Shown here: positions 16,777 to 21,965 of the stretch, piece after piece
How positions within the stretch are numbered: the first letter of the stretch is position 1
Layout: each line of letters starts with the position of its first letter
NCBI RefSeq assembly: GCF_000372725.1
Contig: NW_005197206.1
Coordinates: forward strand, 1 to 21,965
Direction of reading: 5' to 3'
Origin: Emiliania huxleyi CCMP1516
Taxonomy: Eukaryota; Haptophyta; Isochrysidales; Noelaerhabdaceae
Length of the DNA: 21,965 bases
Notes under the pieces: generated by a model
What the model saw: the letters and a program-made list of their open reading frames with translations, nothing else
The model's database searches: none
What the model was told of the DNA's origin: nothing
Made by a program: the position numbers and the translations under genes

Positions 16777-17454
16777 ATGTCCAACGTGCCGCTCGTGGTC
16801 AAGCTCTCGGTCTTCGCGACCGAGAGCGTGCTCATGGCCGCTGGCGTGCGCGATGTCCTCATCCCGGGCACTCCGCTTCCACTGCCGGGAGATGACAAGC
16901 TGATGCTGCTCTGGTCGTCCGCCATGAAGCGAAAGCAGCGCATTGCTGCGCCGGTGCCGCCGCCGCAGGCGTTCCTCGCGGCGATGCTGGGCGCCTTCGT
17001 CCTCCTCAGCGCGGCGGCCAAGCTTGCCGCGACCTTTTCACACTTTGAAGGGACGTTCCTCCGGTGCGGCCGCTTCAAACAAGTGGCGTCTGTGTGCCAG
17101 CTTGCTCTGAATCGCGCGCATTCGCTGCAGGCGCAATCTCTTCCTGGTCTTCGGCTGCGCCGACCTCGCCATCGCTGCGCTCATGCACCACCACAGTGCT
17201 GTGGTCCTCGAGTTTACTGGCGCAGGTGAGAGCGTGGGCTCGCCCGGCCTTGGCATCCCAGCGTTTCGCGGCTGACAACGAGCCACCTCTCCCAGCAGGC
17301 CTCGACAACTTTGTGCTGTTGCTGATGATCGAAGGCGCGGTGGCATCCCCTCCCCGCCAGGGTAGCTTGCCATCCACAGCTGGTAGACTGTCGTTTAGGC
17401 GTCGCCTTTCTTCTCGATGCCATCTTCCGGCCGCGCAAGGCGAAGTCGGCGTGA
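16777..17454 (+). CDS. Small integral membrane protein, unknown function (four exons)
   Basis: Exons 16777-17063, 17131-17225, 17299-17334 and 17399-17454 join to 157 residues. The ATG follows CGCGAG. Hydrophobic spans lie at about 65-87 (AFLAAMLGAFVLLSAAAKLA), 98-114 (NLFLVFGCADLAIAALM) and 131-149 (NFVLLLMIEGVAFLLDAIF); a weaker N-terminal helix spans 5-28. The C-terminus ends in the basic tail RPRKAKSA. Introns 1 and 2 are GT-AG. Intron 3 starts with GC; the alternative GT four bases further on shifts the frame and destroys the hydrophobic last span. A conserved-looking FGCADL sits in the second span. I do not recognise the family. Confidence 0.7.
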
Positions 17455-17754
17455 TCCTCGTACCTCGAGGCTTGTGCGAGGGCTCCCAGTGGTGAGGCAG
17501 ATGCCAGATCACGGCCACCGGTGCCACCCACACGCATCTCAAACCAGACGAAACCCCCGCGGTGCCATGTGTTCTTGTTCATTGTTGTATTCTTCTTTTA
17601 CTGTTTTCGACTGTTTGCACAGCACCGCCCGGGCGCTCGGCCTCGGGATACAGGATATAGCAAAAACTGTGTGTTGTTATTAATATGAGCGTCATCTTGT
17701 AGTGAACAGGCCGACTTCGCGGTTTGAGCGCCCAAGCGCAGACCGACCGACCAC

Positions 17755-17840
17755 AGGGGGGGTCCGGTCGGCGGCCGCGGAAGACCGCAGACCGGAGGGG
17801 GGGTCCGGTCGGTCGGAGCGCAGACCGAGGGGGGGGTCGG
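17755..17840. repeat. Poly-G / GGTCCGGTCGG repeat cluster 1
   Basis: Three units combine a 7-8 G run with GTCCGGTCGG and GACCG boxes (for example GGGGGGGTCCGGTCGG). Similar units recur at 18298-18372. The G runs could form quadruplexes and the GACCG/CGGTC parts can pair. Confidence 0.75.
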
Positions 17841-17906
17841 TCGGGTTGGCTCGAGGGTCACACCGCACATGCTCGCCGCAGCTGTGAATAAATTAGTGTC
17901 TCTATT

Positions 17907-17946
17907 AGTATCTCTAACTGAGTTGCAGTATCTCTAACTGAGTTGC
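17907..17946. repeat. 20-bp tandem duplication
   Basis: AGTATCTCTAACTGAGTTGC is present twice, head to tail, without mismatch. Confidence 0.9.
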
Positions 17947-18297
17947 TCATGGAGGGGCGTCCAGCACCCGGATCGATTGCCATTCGCAGGCCATTCGCTG
18001 TCGCTTGACCTTGAGGAAGCGACTCGGAAGCCGATGAGCCCGGTGACGGCGGCGATCAAGTCTCTCTGGCAAGTCATCGTAGTCATTGGAAGGGACGATG
18101 CGCGCGCGTACTGTGGAGAACTGGAGCGCTTGTACACAAAGCGGCGGCAAGCAGGATCACGGCAAGCAGGATCAGGCCTGCGACTGCGTGGATGCTCCAC
18201 ATATGTGTGTGGAGTCGGGCTCGCTTGCGGCTTGTGGGCCTCGGCGAAGAAGTCTCCTTGGCGCTTGGCTGCGTGACTAGTTTTCATAGTGACCGAC

Positions 18298-18372
18298 CCG
18301 GGGGGGGGTCCGGTCCACCTCGGGGGCAGACCACCGACCGGCGGGGGGGTCCCCACGAAGTAGGGGGGGTGG
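18298..18372. repeat. Poly-G / GGTCCGGTC repeat cluster 2
   Basis: GACCGACCCGGGGGGGGGTC, then CGGTCCACC, GACCACCGACCGGCGGGGGG and later GGGGGGGTGGG resemble cluster 1 at 17755-17840. About 460 bp lie between the clusters. The interval holds open frames on both strands but no supported gene. Confidence 0.75.
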
Positions 18373-18647
18373 GTACAAAATGACGCTCCTATGACCCCCC
18401 CCAATGAACACACCAGAGACCAGTGAGGGAGGGCGAGACGATCGAGGGGTCCCCTCCCATGCGGAATCGACCCTATCAAGTGCTCAAGCGCGTGCGGATT
18501 ACTTTTTGCGCGCGCTGCGCGCGTCCTTCAAAAGTTAGCCTTTGGCGAGAAGCGACTTCGACGATATATGCGCCATGGGAGCCCCGATTGAGCCCCACGT
18601 CACTACTGTATTTCCTGCTCGTGCCCACCACTCCGTTGAGAGGCTCG

Positions 18648-21142
18648 ATGCTGGTAGCGGCTGGGCTGCCGCCGTTTTCAGGCAGAGCTACCAGGCTAAC
18701 CAGTTCTGTGCAGAGCACGGCTGCGGCAACAGTGGTCGCCGTGGGCCATGCTGCCCCCGTCCGTGCCAGCTCGCGTGCGCAATCTCTAGCTAAAGGATGG
18801 GACTGTGACATACACCGAGCCTCGAGCCATCCCTTGTGGCGCAGGCCCGGCGCATTGGCTCATCCAGTCTTCTTGCACATCGAAAAGACGGGCGGCTCGT
18901 CGGTCGAGTGCGCAGCGCAGGTAGAGAGTACCCCGCCCACGCATCTTATCTCTCTGTAGCCGCAGCCACGCAACGCCGTCTAGGCGTGGGAGGAGCGCGG
19001 CTGGTTCACCTCGATGGGCCACACCACGTCCGAAAAGGCAGCGGCGTGTCGCCGCCGGTGCGGCGCAATCCCGACAGCAACAATCCTCTCGGTGCGCGAC
19101 CCCTACGCGTACTGGGCGTCCATGTTTCGGTACGCCTGGCTCGGGAAGCGTGCGGACTTTGTCTCGTTCTACTTCAGTGCCTACACCACCGGGGCGAGGA
19201 CGATCGCGCAGAGGCGCGCGGGACCTCTCCGCTCCTTTGTCGAGTTCCTTCGGTGGGTAGATAGAGAGGCGAACCGCAGCCCCACCTGCCTCGGCTGGGC
19301 TTCTCGATGCTGCCCTGAAGCCCGCTTTTCCCGATACAGGGCGAGGCTGCCACGGGAGGGCTAAGTCAGTCCGCTCGAGTGCGACGCGCGTGCGGCCGGC
19401 CGTGCGCCTATGACGCGCTGCTGCGGGGCGAGAACCTCACATCGGACTGGGCTGCACTCGTCGAGCGGTATCGCCTGCCGCGCGTGTCGTTGCCGTGGAT
19501 CAACGCCGCGGACGAGATGGTGCAGGCTACTGATGACGAGCCACCTAGCACTGCGCTCGGTAGCGAGAGCGTTGACATCATCAACCGTCTCGAGGCTCCG
19601 TTTTTTGCGGAGTTTGGGTACGCGCCGCGGCCGACGTCCTTCAGCGACAGTGTGCTCCCGCCTCCAATCAGAGGCTACTCTCGATCGATGGGCTGCTGCA
19701 GATTCCACGGAAACATCTCCGCCCCGAGCGACGGGATCGATGTAGAGGTGCGCACAGGCACGGACGCCCCGCGCTGCGCAGCGCTCTGCTCTGCAAACCA
19801 ACGGTGCTTCGCCGTGGAGCACCTTGACGATCCGAGCAGCCACAGCGATCAGCGGCCGAGGTGCTCCCTTCTGCGTTGGGCGCAGACTGCGCCGGCACAG
19901 CCGCTCTTCCGCCGGCCGTGCGACTTGCCGGGCGTGTGGACGTCCGAGCACGCGGCGTGCTACGTGCGGAGCGCTGCCGACGTCGATCCTGACTGCAGCG
20001 GCGCGCTCGCCTACTTCCGACTCGTCTACCCCTCTGCTGCGCCGCCCACGTCGTGCGCGCCGGTCGAGCAGCTGCTACGGTCGAGCTGGTTTCTCTATCA
20101 CACGCCCGTGGACGCAGCCATCGTGCCCCGCGTGGCGCGCACTCTGCTCAGCCCCCACACGCATTCGTGCAATGACGGCTTTTACGCCAAGCTGCTCGCG
20201 CGTGCGCCTGAAATCAACTTTGCAGGCCTCTTGCCTTGCGGCCCATCGGCGCGCGAGTGCGTCAAGGCCGCTGTGGGATTCCGCCCAGCGTGGTCAGGCC
20301 CGCTCCAGCGGTGGGTTGAGACCTGGCATCTCGGCTACAACAGCAAGAGGCCGCTCTCAGGCGTACACGTGCCAGCGAGCCGCGCCACCGACACGGGAGC
20401 CTCGCCATTCTGGTACCGCTTTGCACCGGGCTCGGGCATCTGGTACGATTGCGGCCAACGCACTCTCAACGCCCACACGAAGATCGACGCCTTGATTCAG
20501 CTCGTCGGGGAGTGGCATGCGCGGCGCGCTGAACCTCAAGTCGGCCGGCTCAACCAGTCCCTCCGCAGCCCGACGAGCAAGCTGCGGTACCTCGCCGATG
20601 AGGGCCTGGCGGCTCGGCTCCGGCGCCTGGGTACGGGTGACGCGACGTGCAGAGAGGTTGGCATCCAAGGCTGCCGCAACGACTACTGGTTGCAGGACCA
20701 ATGGGATGTTGCTCTCATTCAGCTGGGCCGCGCGCTTGGGTACGACACGATCTTCCTCGCCACGGAGTTCATCCTCAACAGTGACAGCCGAGGGAGGATG
20801 GTGGCCTTCGCCACCGCGCAGCTGGTCGATCTACGTATGCCATCCACGCTCTTGCAGCCAAACTTCTTACCGCTCTGGCAGAGTGGCGGGAAGCGAGCGG
20901 ACCAGCCGAGCGACCGCGTGGCAGCCTCCCTCCTCGACTGGATGGCTGCGAGCGGCCGCCTTACCCTACGCGATCCTTTGGATTTGAGTAACGAAGGAAG
21001 GGCGCGGCCGTGCCGGCTCAAGTGGTCCCGGATCCGCTTCCACTGCGTCGGCCACGTCTCCGAGAGGGCCGCGGAGGAGCCAAAGCGCTCCGCGCGGTGC
21101 CACAGAGCTCAGCCGCACTGGCGGGTGGCGGAGGGAGGGTAG
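18648..21142 (+). CDS. Sulfotransferase with PAN/Apple-like region and uncharacterised C-terminal domain
   Basis: Exons 18648-18920, 18984-19256 and 19340-21142 join to 782 residues. HPVFLHIEKTGGSSVECA (72-89) holds the 5'-phosphosulfate loop of PAPS-dependent sulfotransferases. GHTTSEK (103-109) and ILSVRDPYAYWASMFRYAW (124-142) carry the 3'-phosphate-binding Arg/Ser element. YDALLRGENLTSDWAALVER and FFAEFGY end the sulfotransferase domain near residue 276. A Cys-rich stretch (about 299-392; CCRFHG, CAALCSANQRCFAVE, CSLLRW, ACYVR) resembles a PAN/Apple fold. A C-terminal domain (about 420-715) contains WFLYHTPVD, GSGIWYDCG and NDYWLQDQWDVALIQLGRAL; I cannot name it. The likely role is sulfation of a glycan in the Golgi. 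A more upstream ATG (18459) would add a 63-residue extension with a hydrophobic stretch. A second in-frame acceptor exists at 19369. AATAAA lies at 21208-21213. Confidence 0.85.
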
Positions 21143-21594
21143 TCGAGGGCATTGCCTTAATCTAACATTTAATCTAAATATATGAGACAAATATCCTGAG
21201 CGCTATTAATAAAAGGCATGACCCCTCCCTTCCTTTTTTCTTCCCTGTCTCAACGCTGTCCCCCAAGTGCGTCTCAGTAATTTCTCACATACTCTCACCG
21301 ATCTCTGTGTTGTCTCAGCCTGGTCACAGCAACCAGTCTCACTTTGTTTCAAGGGTGGCACACGGTCCACCTTCAGAGACGTGTTTGAGACACCCGTGAG
21401 ACAAATGTTCACCCCTGCTGTGTGACGATGTCGTTTTTTTTTCTTCTTTTCTTTCTTTCGGACGAGTTGAGTCGCCATGGCCTCACCTGAAGGGGGGCGG
21501 GGCAGGGGCGAGGGGATGAGGACGAAAACAAGCGTCCGGGGCCCTGCCGGAAGGTGGTGGGCGAGGCGTGGACGCACCTAAAATACGAGCAAGT
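21143..21594. other. 3' flank of the sulfotransferase gene
   Basis: AT-rich sequence after the stop includes repeated TAATCTAA-type words (21159-21178) and a canonical AATAAA (21208-21213), a plausible polyadenylation signal. GAGAC/GTCTC words recur from 21184 to 21410. No gene is supported in the rest. Confidence 0.5.
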
Positions 21595-21965
21595 AGCGGC
21601 GAAGGCGAGGGGGAGGCGACGGCGAGGCGGATGGAGGCGGCGGCGGCGGCGAGGCGGAGGATGGCGGCGGCGAGGGCGAGGTCGACGGCGGCGGCGGAGA
21701 CGGCGAGGACGACGGCGGCAGCGGTGAGGGCGAGGCCGACGGCGGCGGTGGCGGGGGTGAGACGGAGGGCGGCGGCAGTAACGGCGAGACGGACGGCGGC
21801 GGTGGCGAGGGGGGGGCGGACGGCGGAGGCGGTGACGGCGACGCGGACAGCGGCGGCGGCGGTGGCGACGCGGAGGGAGGCGGCGGCGACGGCGAGGGAG
21901 GCGGCGGCGACGGCGAGGTATCTACAGGAACGGCGGCGGCGAGGGCGAGGCGGAGGGAGGCAGAG
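21595..21965. repeat. GGC/GAGGC-rich compound satellite, running off the window
   Basis: Interleaved GGCGGC, GACGGCGAGG and GAGGCGGACGG units fill the last 370 bp. Two plus-strand frames stay open to the end. One gives Gly/Asp/Glu repeats (GGGDGE-like); the other gives Ala/Arg repeats starting at ATG 21631. Composition alone would keep such DNA free of stops, so coding status is undecided; a first exon of a low-complexity protein is possible. Confidence 0.8.

Noticed and set aside
17977..18276. Plus-strand frame with LEEATRKPMSPVTAAIKSLW, and the overlapping minus-strand frame 17934-18479
   Set aside because: The plus frame starts with TTG and degenerates in repeats; the minus frame runs through the poly-G cluster. 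Neither resembles a family, and they compete for the same DNA.

Overview
This window looks like nuclear DNA of a GC-rich microbial eukaryote, most likely an alga. The reasons are split genes with short introns, a nuclear-type mitochondrial complex I subunit (NDUFS4) with a presequence, plant-like urease accessory proteins, a plant/fungus-type HisH amidotransferase start, very GC-rich codon use and many repeats. A haptophyte would fit the mixture of high GC, heavy repeats and frequent GC-AG introns, but that is inference. No bacterial operons, rRNA genes, convincing tRNA genes or CRISPR arrays were found.

Layout. 1-266 (-): start of an imidazole glycerol phosphate synthase amidotransferase gene (histidine synthesis), cut by the window edge. 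330-1360: dispersed repeats and low-complexity DNA. 1368-2510 (-): intronless 3-hydroxyacyl-CoA dehydrogenase/lambda-crystallin-like oxidoreductase. 2522-2745: repeat D, directly upstream of its start. 3412-4597: a repeat (B) split by a 1,049 bp DNA transposon (TE1). 4918-7078: two copies of repeat C flanking a three-exon NDUFS4 gene. 7146-9110: a second, inverted copy of the transposon (TE2, 1,035 bp) and an 883 bp hAT-like element, both inserted into one older minus-strand reading frame. 9518-12324 (+): nine-exon gene that reads as a UreD-UreF fusion (nickel loading of urease). 13276-14577 (-): multi-pass membrane protein of unknown function, again with a repeat D copy just upstream. 15100-16212: gene remnant, an unoccupied paralogue of the TE1 target site, and more repeats. 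16777-17454 (+): small four-exon membrane protein. 17755-18372: poly-G repeat clusters. 18648-21142 (+): sulfotransferase fused to a Cys-rich PAN/Apple-like region and an uncharacterised C-terminal domain. 21595-21965: GC-rich satellite running off the window.

The genes do not form a pathway; this is an ordinary eukaryotic gene mixture. The most notable points are the continuous UreD-UreF frame, four GC-AG introns inferred from protein continuity, precise transposon boundaries with target duplications (one confirmed by an empty-site paralogue in the same window), and a shared repeat just upstream of two unrelated minus-strand genes. All exon boundaries come from reading frame, splice dinucleotides and remembered family motifs; no transcript evidence or database search was available.
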